DNA of 64,000 nt from SHZI01 sp031409515 (GTDB taxonomy: Bacteria; Pseudomonadota; Gammaproteobacteria; Steroidobacterales; GCA-2729495): contig JANNXJ010000051.1 in assembly GCA_031409515.1 (NCBI GenBank), positions 1 to 64,000 of the forward strand. The letters are read 5' to 3'. The position numbers and the translations under genes are program-made. The notes below the pieces were generated by a model. The model saw nothing but the letters and a program-made list of their open reading frames with translations. It was not told the origin of the DNA and ran no database searches. Positions 42,397 to 52,372 of the stretch are shown here, piece by piece. Position 1 is the first letter of the stretch. Each line of letters starts with the position of its first letter.

Positions 42397-42421
42397 ATAC
42401 TGGACTAAGATAGTCCCATAT
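42397..42421. promoter_or_regulatory. IscR type 1-like operator upstream of the SUF operon
   Basis: ATAC at 42397 begins a 25-bp site whose core is a perfect inverted repeat GGACTA-AGA-TAGTCC (42402-42416) and which ends in ATAT at 42421. From memory the E. coli IscR type 1 consensus has ATA at one end, GACT and AGTC half sites in the centre and TAT at the other end; all four elements are here at the right spacing. A -10-like TAAGAT (42406-42411) lies inside it, so binding would block transcription. The site is 17 bases upstream of the Rrf2 gene. Confidence 0.7.
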
Positions 42422-42438
42422 AGATTTGGCCCCGAATT

Positions 42439-42948
42439 ATGCTCCGCATCAGCAAACTGACTGACTACGGCACGATGATCCTGGTGCATCTGGCCGTGCA
42501 GGCCCGTGGGGCAAAGGACGGCGTCGTGGACCCTGAGCACCTGTGCTCTGCCAGCGATGTTGCTTCTGGAACGCGCCTGGCACTCCCGACAGTGCAGAAG
42601 CTTCTCAAGGTGCTGGCCCGGAGCGAACTCGTGCGGTCTGTCCGCGGTTCTGAGGGTGGCTACGCGCTGGCACGGAATCCGGCGACGATCACCGCAGCGG
42701 AAATTCTCGACGTCTTTGAGGGTCCGCTCAGCATCACCGAGTGCAGTACCGCCGACAGCCGGTGCGAACTGGAGGATGGCTGCCCGACCGGCGGTGCCTG
42801 GCAGAAGATCAACCGGGGCATTCGTGGAGCCCTCGATGAGATAACCCTGGCGGACCTCGCCCACCCGCCCCGGGAGTTTCCGCTGGTGGATCTGTCTGGC
42901 CGCTCCAGCCGGCTGCGCCACCGCCCTCCTACCCCTGGCCAAGGATGA
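42439..42948 (+). CDS. Rrf2-family Fe-S regulator of the SUF operon
   Basis: 169 residues. N-terminal winged helix MLRISKLTDYGTMILVHLAV with recognition helix around SGTRLALPTVQKLLKVLARS. Cluster-ligand cysteines 102, 109 and 115 in ECSTADSRCELEDGC, spaced like IscR (92, 98, 104). Probably binds a [2Fe-2S] cluster and represses the downstream suf genes when clusters are plentiful. First gene of the operon; an IscR-type operator lies just upstream, so autoregulation is likely. Confidence 0.92.
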   Translation: MLRISKLTDYGTMILVHLAVQARGAKDGVVDPEHLCSASDVASGTRLALPTVQKLLKVLARSELVRSVRGSEGGYALARNPATITAAEILDVFEGPLSITECSTADSRCELEDGCPTGGAWQKINRGIRGALDEITLADLAHPPREFPLVDLSGRSSRLRHRPPTPGQG

Positions 42949-42954
42949 GCTGAC

Positions 42955-44402
<1,448 letters not shown>

Positions 44403-44406
<4 letters not shown>

Positions 44407-45164
44407 GCACGTTGCTGGAAGTCTCTGGTCTCCGCGTAGCGGTAGGTGGCAAGGAGATCCTGACGGGTCTCGATCTTGTGGTTCGCGCTGGTGAGGTCCA
44501 CGCGATCATGGGCCCGAACGGCTCGGGCAAGAGCACACTGGCCCACGTTTTGTCCGGGCGGGACGGTTACGTAGTCACTGGGGGCTCGGTGAGCTATCAG
44601 GGCCTTGACCTGCTCGCCATGGCTCCCGAAGAACGCGCCAGGGCTGGCCTGTTTCTCGGCTTCCAGTATCCGGTCGAGATCCCTGGCGTCAGTAACGTCT
44701 ACCTGCTGCGCTCGGCGCTGAATGCCCGCAGATCCGCCCGGGGGGAGAGTGAGATCGATGCAGCGGGTTTTCTGCGCCTGGTGAAAGCCAAGGCGCGACT
44801 GATGCAGATGGATGAGAGCTTCCTGCAGAGGGGTGTCAATGAGGGGTTCTCTGGCGGCGAGAAAAAGCGCAACGAGATCTTCCAGATGGCGGTCCTCGAA
44901 CCCGTCCTTGCCATCCTCGACGAGACAGACTCAGGACTGGATATTGATGCCCTGAAGATCGTGTCAAATGGCGTCAACAGCCTGCGAGACCCTGCGCGGG
45001 CCTTTATCCTGGTGACTCACTATCAGCGGCTGCTGGACTACATCAGGCCGGATTTCGTGCACGTCCTGGCCGGCGGCCGCATCATTCGTACCGGCGACCA
45101 TACGCTGGCCCTTGAACTGGAGGCGGACGGTTACGAACAGATCCTCGCCGCTGCCAGTACCTGA
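44403..45164 (+). CDS. sufC: Fe-S assembly ATPase SufC
   Basis: 253 residues, TTG start overlapping the sufB TGA (TTGA). ABC ATPase: Walker A GPNGSGKST at 37-45, signature FSGGEKKRNEI, Walker B LAILDETDSGLDIDALK. The signature with EKKRNEI is specific to SufC. Energises SufBC2D remodelling. Confidence 0.97.
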
Positions 45165-45174
45165 GGCAATCGCC

Positions 45175-46515
45175 GTGGCGCCATCAACGATGCGGGAGGA
45201 CACCCGCGACCAGACGGGCAACCGCCGCCCCTGGCAAGTCGCTGCAGAGCAATTAAGCCACACGGCCTCTGGACTCGACTGGCTGACTGAACGCCGCACC
45301 GCTGCCCTGGTCCGCGCAGACCGCCTCGGCCTGCCCGACCAGAGCCAGGAAGAGTGGCGGTACACGAGTCTCACTCCGTTTGCGCGGCGCTGGCTGGATC
45401 ACCTGGCCGGGGCGCGCCTGCCTGCCGTCCCGGAACCGGTGCCCCCCACCCTGGCAGGCGTATTCAGCGTGGACATCGTCGACGGAATGCTCTGTGCTCC
45501 TCTGCTCGCGACCCCGCCAGGCCTCACGATACAGTCGCTCCAGAACCTTGGCGCGGAGTGGCGGACACGGGTGGAAGCGCTGCTTGGAAGCGCGGTGAGC
45601 CCTACAGACACCTCCGCCAGCGACAGTCTGATAGATCTCAATACGGCCTTGCTGACTGACCTGATACTGGTTACGACAGAACCGGGAGCCAGCGTGGCAA
45701 TACCCATTCATATGCGGCTTCAGGCCACTGCCGCATCGGCGCTTTGCCAGACCAGACTGCTGGTCGATCTGGCGGCAGGCAGCAGGCTGACCCTGAGCCT
45801 GGAGTTCACCGGGACAGCCGGTGTCCTGGTGAATGCTGTCTCCCAGATGTGTCTGGGCCGGGACAGCGAGCTGAACCTGGTCCGCGTGCAGGCGCTGCCC
45901 GATGACGGCATGCTCCTGGAGTCGACGAGCATCGAGGCCAATGATTCTGCTGCCGTCACGGTCACCAGCGTCGATCTCGGCGGGCAGCTCAGTCGACAGT
46001 CCCTGACGGTGCGCCTGGCCGGAACCGGAGCCAGCGCCACCGTGCATGGGCTGTTCCTCGCCGACGGCCAGCGCCATATAGACAACCGCACAAGGTTGCA
46101 GCACGAGGCCCCGTCGACGACCAGTCGGGAGTTCTTCCGGGGCATCGCCGCTGACCATGGCCACGGAGTGTTCAGCGGCAAGATCATCGTGCAGCCCGGA
46201 GCGGCAGGCAGCAACGCTGCTCTGACCAACCGCAATCTCCTGCTCACGACGACGGCGGAGATCGATACGAAGCCCGAGCTGGAGATCTATGTGGACGACG
46301 TCCGCTGCAGCCACGGTGCAACCACAGGGCAGCTGGACGCCAACGCCCTCTTCTACCTGCAATCCCGGGGACTCGATCTGAGCACCGCCCGGCAGGTGCT
46401 CACAGCGGCATTTCTGCGGGATAGCCTCACCGGCATTCCCTTGCCTGAACTCCGCGAACGGCTGGAAGCGCGGCTCGAGAGCCGCTTGCAGGCTCAGACC
46501 GGGGCCGCACGGTGA
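45175..46515 (+). CDS. sufD: Fe-S assembly protein SufD
   Basis: 446 residues from GTG 45175, 10 bases after the sufC stop with a TGAGG site; ATG 45190 is an alternative. Paralogue of SufB: EEWRYTSLTPFARR near the start, HIDNRTRLQHEAPSTTSREF in the core, GVFSGKIIVQPGAAGSNAAL and DDVRCSHGATTGQLDANALF near the end. Partner of SufB in SufBC2D, needed for iron entry. Confidence 0.94.
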   Translation: MAPSTMREDTRDQTGNRRPWQVAAEQLSHTASGLDWLTERRTAALVRADRLGLPDQSQEEWRYTSLTPFARRWLDHLAGARLPAVPEPVPPTLAGVFSVDIVDGMLCAPLLATPPGLTIQSLQNLGAEWRTRVEALLGSAVSPTDTSASDSLIDLNTALLTDLILVTTEPGASVAIPIHMRLQATAASALCQTRLLVDLAAGSRLTLSLEFTGTAGVLVNAVSQMCLGRDSELNLVRVQALPDDGMLLESTSIEANDSAAVTVTSVDLGGQLSRQSLTVRLAGTGASATVHGLFLADGQRHIDNRTRLQHEAPSTTSREFFRGIAADHGHGVFSGKIIVQPGAAGSNAALTNRNLLLTTTAEIDTKPELEIYVDDVRCSHGATTGQLDANALFYLQSRGLDLSTARQVLTAAFLRDSLTGIPLPELRERLEARLESRLQAQTGAAR

Positions 46516-47750
46516 GCCTGATTACTGCCAGCCCCCCGCTGGACGTCGAGACCATCCGGGGCGACTTTCCGATACTTGCACAGCAGGTCAATGGTCATCC
46601 GCTGGCCTACCTCGACAACGCGGCTTCATCCCAGCGACCGCTGCAGGTTCTTGAAGCCATGCAGAACTACTACACCCACGATCATGCCAACGTGCACCGG
46701 GGTGTCCACAGCCTCAGCCACCGGGCAACGGACCACTATGAAGCAGCGCGGGAAACCGTCCGGGCCTTCGTTAATGCCGCATCAGTGCGGGAGATCATCT
46801 TCACCCGGGGTACTACTGAAGCGATCAACCTGGTCGCTTTCAGTTTCGGTCAGCGACTGCAGGCAGGCGATGAGATCCTCATTACGGCAATGGAGCATCA
46901 CTCCAACATAGTGCCCTGGCAACTGCTCTGCGAGCGCAGCGGTGCCGTCCTCCGGGTTGCCCCCATCAACGACGCGGGCGAACTCGTTCTTCCCGAATTC
47001 ATGGCACTGCTCGGTCCGCGGACGAAGCTGGTGGCAATCACCCACGTTTCCAATGCACTGGGCACGGTCAATCCGGTAAAGGTACTCATTGCCGCCGCCC
47101 GGAGCCGGGGCATACCGGTGCTGCTGGACGGCGCACAGGCGATCCCCCACCAGGCTGTGGATGTCCGGGACCTGGACTGCGACTTCTACGCCTTCTCGGG
47201 CCACAAGATGTGCGGACCCACCGGCATTGGCGTGCTCTACGGTCGCGAGGCCATGCTCCAGGATCTGCCGCCTTTCCAGAGTGGCGGGGACATGATCCTT
47301 ACCGTCAGCTTCAAGGGCACCACCTATAACGAACTCCCCTACCGGTTCGAGGCGGGCACGCCCCACATCGCCGGGGCGATCGGCCTCGCTGCCGCCATCA
47401 ACTACCTCACCCGCCTTGGCCTGCCGAGCATCGCCGCCTGGGAGGCCGGACTGCTCAGCTACGCTACGGAGTTGCTGCTGCAGCTTCCGGGCCTGTCGAT
47501 TGTTGGTACTGCACGGGACAAAGCCAGCCTGGTCTCCTTCAATATCGCGGGCATCCACCCCCACGATCTGGGCACTATCCTCGACCAGCGCGGCGTGGCA
47601 ATCCGGGCCGGCCACCACTGCGCCATGCCGGTGATGGAGCGCTTTGGCCTGGCGGGTACGGCGCGGGCCTCCTTCGCCTTCTACAACACCCGCGGGGAGA
47701 TCGACCAGCTACTGGACGCCCTGCGCCTTGCCCAACGGATGTTCGCCTGA
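46512..47750 (+). CDS. sufS: Cysteine desulfurase SufS
   Basis: 412 residues, GTG start overlapping the sufD TGA. PLP-binding Lys232 in FYAFSGHKMCGPTG and catalytic Cys370 in IRAGHHCAMPVMERF. Group II desulfurase: it takes sulfur from cysteine as a persulfide. With no SufE in the operon, the SufU-like protein next door is the likely sulfur acceptor. Confidence 0.96.
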   Translation: MSLITASPPLDVETIRGDFPILAQQVNGHPLAYLDNAASSQRPLQVLEAMQNYYTHDHANVHRGVHSLSHRATDHYEAARETVRAFVNAASVREIIFTRGTTEAINLVAFSFGQRLQAGDEILITAMEHHSNIVPWQLLCERSGAVLRVAPINDAGELVLPEFMALLGPRTKLVAITHVSNALGTVNPVKVLIAAARSRGIPVLLDGAQAIPHQAVDVRDLDCDFYAFSGHKMCGPTGIGVLYGREAMLQDLPPFQSGGDMILTVSFKGTTYNELPYRFEAGTPHIAGAIGLAAAINYLTRLGLPSIAAWEAGLLSYATELLLQLPGLSIVGTARDKASLVSFNIAGIHPHDLGTILDQRGVAIRAGHHCAMPVMERFGLAGTARASFAFYNTRGEIDQLLDALRLAQRMFA

Positions 47751-48220
47751 TGTCCGCGCCCGTCAGGGAGTTGACCGACCTTTACCGGCAGATCGTTCTG
47801 GATCACAGCCGTCACCCGCGCCACCAGGGTCGGCCCGAGCATTACAACCGGGAGGCGGAGGGCCACAATCCCCTCTGCGGCGACAAGGTCCGGATCTATC
47901 TTCAGCTGCAGGATGATCTGCTGCAGGATGTCACCTTCGAGGCCTCCGGCTGTGCCATCTGTCTGGCCTCGGCTTCCCTGATGGCCGAGACAGTGCGCCG
48001 GCGCCCACTGCTTGAGGCCAGGGCTTCCGTCGACGAGTTCGACAGGGCTTTGTCGACCGGTGCTGGCGCCACCCTGACTGGAGATCTCGCGGCACTTGGA
48101 GGGGTCAGTCAGTATCCCTCCCGTATCCGGTGCGCCACACTGCCCTGGAAAACACTCCTGGCTGCAATGGATGCAACCTCCGCGACAGTGACTACCGAAC
48201 AAGAGAGCATCCAGCGATGA
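47750..48220 (+). CDS. sufU: SufU/IscU-like protein
   Basis: 156 residues. Three conserved cysteines: Cys43 in NPLCGDKV with Asp45, Cys68 in EASGCAIC, and Cys128 in RIRCATLPW, the SufU/IscU pattern. It has the extended insertion before Cys128 typical of SufU, which acts with zinc as sulfurtransferase partner of SufS. Start shares one base with the sufS stop. Confidence 0.9.
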   Translation: MSAPVRELTDLYRQIVLDHSRHPRHQGRPEHYNREAEGHNPLCGDKVRIYLQLQDDLLQDVTFEASGCAICLASASLMAETVRRRPLLEARASVDEFDRALSTGAGATLTGDLAALGGVSQYPSRIRCATLPWKTLLAAMDATSATVTTEQESIQR

Positions 48221-48768
48221 ACAGCGCAGACAATGAACCGGTCGTGGTGAGGCGCGACGTGGAAGGACTCATGGTGCCGTCCGGGGTCCCCGTGGTGCTC
48301 CCCACGGACTCCCTCGTCTACATCACCCAGGCCATGGGCGGAAGCTTTACGGTCTATTTTGAAGGGAACCTCGTTCGCGTCCCGGGCAAGGATGCGGATG
48401 CCCTGGGGAAAGAGTCCGTAACCCCGCCGGCCCTGCCTGACGACGCCACCGATGAGCAATTCGAGGCACTCGCGTGGGAGCAGCTGAAGACCATCTACGA
48501 CCCCGAGATTCCGATCAACATCGTGGAGCTCGGGCTCGTTTATGAATGCGCCATTCGCCGCCTGGAATCCGGGTTGCGCGCAGTCAGCCTGCGCATGACC
48601 GTTACGGCGCCGGGCTGCGGCATGGGGGAGATCCTGGTGGAGGAGGCACGGCAGAAGATCAGTATCATTCCGACCGTCGGAGAAGTGGACGTGCAGCTGG
48701 TCTTTGATCCGCCGTGGAGCCAGGACATGATGTCGGAAGCCGCGCGGCTCGAAGCCGGACTGATGTAG
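48217..48768 (+). CDS. sufT: SUF-associated DUF59 protein SufT
   Basis: 183 residues from ATG 48217, overlapping the sufU stop by 4 bases. DUF59/MIP18 domain: WEQLKTIYDPEIPINIVELG and TVTAPGCGMGEILVEE with the conserved Cys, after an N-terminal extension (about 70 residues). SufT helps mature or deliver Fe-S clusters. Last coupled gene of the suf operon. Confidence 0.92.
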   Translation: MNSADNEPVVVRRDVEGLMVPSGVPVVLPTDSLVYITQAMGGSFTVYFEGNLVRVPGKDADALGKESVTPPALPDDATDEQFEALAWEQLKTIYDPEIPINIVELGLVYECAIRRLESGLRAVSLRMTVTAPGCGMGEILVEEARQKISIIPTVGEVDVQLVFDPPWSQDMMSEAARLEAGLM

Positions 48769-48786
48769 CCAGAGGTATCAGCAATA

Positions 48787-49299
48787 ATGCGCCGCCAGTT
48801 AACCCTGCTTCGGCACGCCAAGTCTTCCTGGGACGACACCAGGCTCAAAGACCAGCAGCGGCCACTGAACGACCGGGGAGAGAAAGACGCTCCCCTGATG
48901 GGCAAGCGACTGCTCGCCCGGGGTGCGCGACCCACGCTGATTATCACCAGCCCTGCAGTCCGCGCCCGCCGTACGGCCCAGATTATCGCCAGGGAAATTG
49001 GCTATCCCCTGGAATTCCTCCAGCGGGAAGAAGACCTGTACCTGGCAGCGCCCGCTGAGATCATCGCGGTGCTCGGCCGCCAGGACGACAGTTACAGGGA
49101 CGTCATCGTCTGCGGACACAATCCCGGACTGACCGATCTCACGAACCAGCTGACGGGCGCACAGATAGACAACGTGCCAACCACCGGCGTCGTGATCATC
49201 GGCCTCGAACTGGAGAGCTGGTCCGAGCTTGACGGCACCCGGGGTGATCTGCTGCTGTTCGACTATCCGCGTCGACCAGAGAATGCCCCTAAGCCCTAG
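48787..49299 (+). CDS. sixA: Phosphohistidine phosphatase SixA-like
   Basis: 170 residues. Histidine phosphatase family: catalytic His in LTLLRHAKSSWDD, then ITSPAVRARRTAQIIA, and second His in VIVCGHNPGLTDLTNQL. SixA removes phosphate from histidine phosphotransfer proteins such as ArcB or NPr. It follows sufT by 18 bases; no functional link to Fe-S is obvious. Confidence 0.9.
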   Translation: MRRQLTLLRHAKSSWDDTRLKDQQRPLNDRGEKDAPLMGKRLLARGARPTLIITSPAVRARRTAQIIAREIGYPLEFLQREEDLYLAAPAEIIAVLGRQDDSYRDVIVCGHNPGLTDLTNQLTGAQIDNVPTTGVVIIGLELESWSELDGTRGDLLLFDYPRRPENAPKP

Positions 49300-49305
49300 C
49301 TATTC

Positions 49306-49339
49306 CCCAGAGCACCCGTTCGGGTCCGCCCCCTCTGGG
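49306..49339. terminator. Possible bidirectional terminator hairpin
   Basis: CCCAGAG (49306-49312) pairs with CTCTGGG (49333-49339), enclosing a second hairpin ACCCG-TT-CGGGT (49314-49325). It fills the gap between the convergent sixA and sppA genes. No strong T run follows, so termination efficiency is uncertain. Confidence 0.45.
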
Positions 49340-49343
49340 CCGT

Positions 49344-51227
49344 CTACTCCACCGCGCAATCGCAGTGCGTGTAGAGACCCCGGGGGTCATTGAATCTCGA
49401 GAGCAGCTGCAGTTCCTTGTCCAGGCGCGCCAGAACTTCCCGGGCCATGCCGCCCGAGTGCCCCCCAAGACCCGACAGCATGGCACCCAGACCCAGGTAA
49501 CGGGCCAGGCCCACGCCCTGCGCACCAATCTCTACGGCAAGCCGCTGCAGCAGCGTCTGCTCAGGCTCAATGTAACGTCGATCATAGGCATCCTTGTCCA
49601 GTCCCGCGAGCGCAGCAGCCGCCGCCACGGCGGCGTCAATGCCCCCGATATGGTCCACGAGACCCCGCTCCAGGGCATCGGCTCCGATCCAGACACGACC
49701 CCGGGCGATGCTATCGGCCTGCTCGTAAGTGAGACTTCGAGCCGCTGCGACCTTGCTCACGAAAACCCGGTAGGCGTCCTCCACGCTGGCGGTGAGCACC
49801 CGGCGGGCATCCTCCCCCAGGGGACGATCCAGACGTAGCTGCCCAGCGAGGCGCGTAGTGCCGAAGCCATCGACGTGGACACCGAGCTTGTCCAGCGTCC
49901 GGGGCACGGTAGGCACCAGGGCGCCAACGCCAATGGAACCCGTAATTGTCGTGTTACTGGCCCAGATTTCGTCGGCGGCCATCGCGATATAGTAGCCACC
50001 AGAAGCGGCGACGCTGCTCATCGACGCGACCAGCGGCTTGCCATCGGCCTTCAGCGCCTCGAGTTCGGCGAAGATGACCTCGGAAGCAAACATGCTCCCC
50101 CCGGGACTGTCGATCTGCAGTACGACCGCCACCACTGAGTCATCAAATCTCGCGCGGCGAATCTCGGCCGCCAGGGTATCGCCACCCACGACACCGGGTG
50201 CGGCTTCACCATCGACGATCTCACCGGCAGCCACGATGACTGCGACCCTGTCTCCACTACCCCCGTCCTTAAGACTCTGCTCGATAGCTGTGGCCCGCAC
50301 GTAGGAACTGAAGTCGATGCCGTTGAAGCTGCCGTCGTCGGCCTCGCTGTCGCCCACCAGGTCGGCGAGGTAGACATCAACCTCCGGACGGCTCATGAGC
50401 TTGTCGACCAGTCGCGCCGAGACAGCAGCCCTGGCAGCATTGCCCTGCTCCGCTTCCAGGCGGCTGGCCAGATCGTCCGCATAAGACTGCAGAGCCCCCG
50501 GAGCCAGTTTGCGGGCCGCCGTCACATCCCGCTCCCAGGCAGCCCACAGCCCGTCCAGCCAGACTTTGCTGGACTGCTTGTCTTCCGCAGACATGTCATC
50601 GCGAATGTAGGGTTCGACGAAGGACTTGAACTCGCCCACGCGAAAGACATTAAGGTCTACCTGCAGGTTTTCCAGGGCGCTACGGAAGAACGTGCGGTAG
50701 TACTCGTAGCCTTCGAGATAGACCAGTCCCAGCTGATTCATGATGACTTCGTCGGCGTGGGAAGCCAGGTAGTACTGATCCCGGGTATAGCCATCGCCGA
50801 CAGCAATGACTTTCTTGCCAGCTGACCGCACCTTCTGCAGTCCTGCAGCGACGGCCTGCAACTTCGCCAGGCCGCTCCCGGCATCCAGGGCATCAAGATT
50901 GAGAACGACCGCTTTGATGCGGTCATCACTTACCGCCCTGTCGAGGCTGTCAGTCACGTCCCGCAGCAAGGTCTGGGGCGGGACGTCACCGTTAATCTCG
51001 GCGAGAGCCCGATCCAGCGGGCTGCCCTCGAGCTGGTCGACCAGCACACCGGTGGGATTGATCACCAGGGCCGCTGATGAGGGCACCGAAACGGGCTGTC
51101 CCAGGGACCCGGCCAGCAGGATCCCGAAGATGACCAGCAGCAGGATGAGATGGAGGACCCTGCGGATGGTGTCCAGGCCATACCAGATAGCCCGCAGAAG
51201 GTTGCCAAAGAATCGAAGGATAAACAT
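49344..51227 (-). CDS. sppA: Signal peptide peptidase SppA, 67-kDa type
   Basis: 627 residues. One N-terminal membrane segment (LHLILLLVIFGILLAGSL). Tandem S49 domains with the Ser-Lys dyad Lys201 (VGEFKSFVEPY) and Ser409 (SSVAASGGYYIAM), matching E. coli Lys209/Ser409. It degrades cleaved signal peptides in the inner membrane. 14 bases downstream of the dehydrogenase-like gene on the same strand. Confidence 0.95.
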   Translation of the reverse strand: MFILRFFGNLLRAIWYGLDTIRRVLHLILLLVIFGILLAGSLGQPVSVPSSAALVINPTGVLVDQLEGSPLDRALAEINGDVPPQTLLRDVTDSLDRAVSDDRIKAVVLNLDALDAGSGLAKLQAVAAGLQKVRSAGKKVIAVGDGYTRDQYYLASHADEVIMNQLGLVYLEGYEYYRTFFRSALENLQVDLNVFRVGEFKSFVEPYIRDDMSAEDKQSSKVWLDGLWAAWERDVTAARKLAPGALQSYADDLASRLEAEQGNAARAAVSARLVDKLMSRPEVDVYLADLVGDSEADDGSFNGIDFSSYVRATAIEQSLKDGGSGDRVAVIVAAGEIVDGEAAPGVVGGDTLAAEIRRARFDDSVVAVVLQIDSPGGSMFASEVIFAELEALKADGKPLVASMSSVAASGGYYIAMAADEIWASNTTITGSIGVGALVPTVPRTLDKLGVHVDGFGTTRLAGQLRLDRPLGEDARRVLTASVEDAYRVFVSKVAAARSLTYEQADSIARGRVWIGADALERGLVDHIGGIDAAVAAAAALAGLDKDAYDRRYIEPEQTLLQRLAVEIGAQGVGLARYLGLGAMLSGLGGHSGGMAREVLARLDKELQLLSRFNDPRGLYTHCDCAVE

Positions 51228-51241
51228 GCGCTGGCTCCCGG

Positions 51242-52354
51242 CTAACCCTTGTAGCTGATGCGGTAGATGACGCCGCGCTTGTCGTCACTGACCAGTAGCG
51301 AACCATCCGGAGCGACCAGCAGATCGACGGGCCTGCCCAGGACTTCGTCAGCGGCGAGCCAGCCCTCAATGAACGGTTCATAGGCCACGGCCTTGTTGCC
51401 CTCCAGGCGGACCAGAGTGACCCGGTAACCGGTCTTGCCGGCCGCCTTGCTGCGGTTCCAGGAGCCGTGTTCAGCAATCAGTATCTGCCCCCGATACTCC
51501 GACGGAAACATCCGGCCGGTGTAAAACGCGAGGGCCAGCGGGGCCACATGCGGACCCAGGTTCTGGACGGGAGCCACCGCAGCGCTGCAACGGCCCGCCG
51601 AGCCGAACTGCGGATCCACAATGGTGCCAGCGTGGCAATAGGGGAACCCGAAGTCCAGGCCAGTCTTTGGGGCGTGATTCAACTCGCAGGGTGGCGTGTC
51701 ATCCCCCAGCATGTCGCGGCCATTGTCGGTGAACCACAGGTCCTTCGACGCCGGATCCCAGGCCAGGCCCACCGCATTCCGCACACCTGTCGCAACGACT
51801 TCCCTCCCCGTGCCATCCGGATTCATCCGCAGAATTTCGCCGAAACCAGGCTGGACGCAAACGTTGCAGGGGGCGCCCACGGAAACGTACAGCTTGTTGT
51901 CCGGACCGACAGCCAGGTACTTCCAGGAATGCAGGACTACCTTGAACGGCAGCGCAGGATCGACTATCTCGGCGGGCGGCGCCTTGAGGGCTGCCTCCGC
52001 ATCGGGATACCGGATCAGGCGCTTCTGCTCAGCCACATAGAGCGCCCCCTTGTACACGGCCACACCATTGGGCATGGCTAGGCCTTCGGCAAACCGCTCT
52101 ACCGTGGGATTGGCCCGCAACGCATTGCGTACCGCATACACCACGCCGCCGGACATGGTACCCACGAAGAGCGTCCCCCCTTCTCCGAGGGCCATTGAGC
52201 GCGCGTTGGGCACGTTGTCGATGAGTATCTCGGCACGAAACCCCGGGGGCAGTCTCAGGAACTCAGCCGGCTTGCCGGGCGGTACCTCCGAGGCCACCGA
52301 TGAGCAGCCCGCCGTTACAACCATTGCTGCCAGCAGAACGAGTACCTGTTTCAT
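51242..52354 (-). CDS. Soluble glucose/sorbosone dehydrogenase-like lipoprotein
   Basis: 370 residues. Lipoprotein signal VLVLLAAMVVTAGC. Beta-propeller of the GSDH/sorbosone dehydrogenase family: NGVAVYKGALYVAEQKRLIR, VGPDNKLYVSVGAPCNVC, NAVGLAWDPASKDLWFTDNG and RGQILIAEHGSWNRSKAAGK. Relatives may use PQQ, but I cannot confirm the cofactor residues. It follows dctM by 18 bases, so a link with TRAP-imported sugars or sugar acids is possible. Confidence 0.85.
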   Translation of the reverse strand: MKQVLVLLAAMVVTAGCSSVASEVPPGKPAEFLRLPPGFRAEILIDNVPNARSMALGEGGTLFVGTMSGGVVYAVRNALRANPTVERFAEGLAMPNGVAVYKGALYVAEQKRLIRYPDAEAALKAPPAEIVDPALPFKVVLHSWKYLAVGPDNKLYVSVGAPCNVCVQPGFGEILRMNPDGTGREVVATGVRNAVGLAWDPASKDLWFTDNGRDMLGDDTPPCELNHAPKTGLDFGFPYCHAGTIVDPQFGSAGRCSAAVAPVQNLGPHVAPLALAFYTGRMFPSEYRGQILIAEHGSWNRSKAAGKTGYRVTLVRLEGNKAVAYEPFIEGWLAADEVLGRPVDLLVAPDGSLLVSDDKRGVIYRISYKG

Positions 52355-52372
52355 TTTGCGCGGAGCTCCGTG

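Noticed and set aside
45253..46362. 369-residue open frame on the minus strand
   Set aside because: Antisense to sufD; no motifs.
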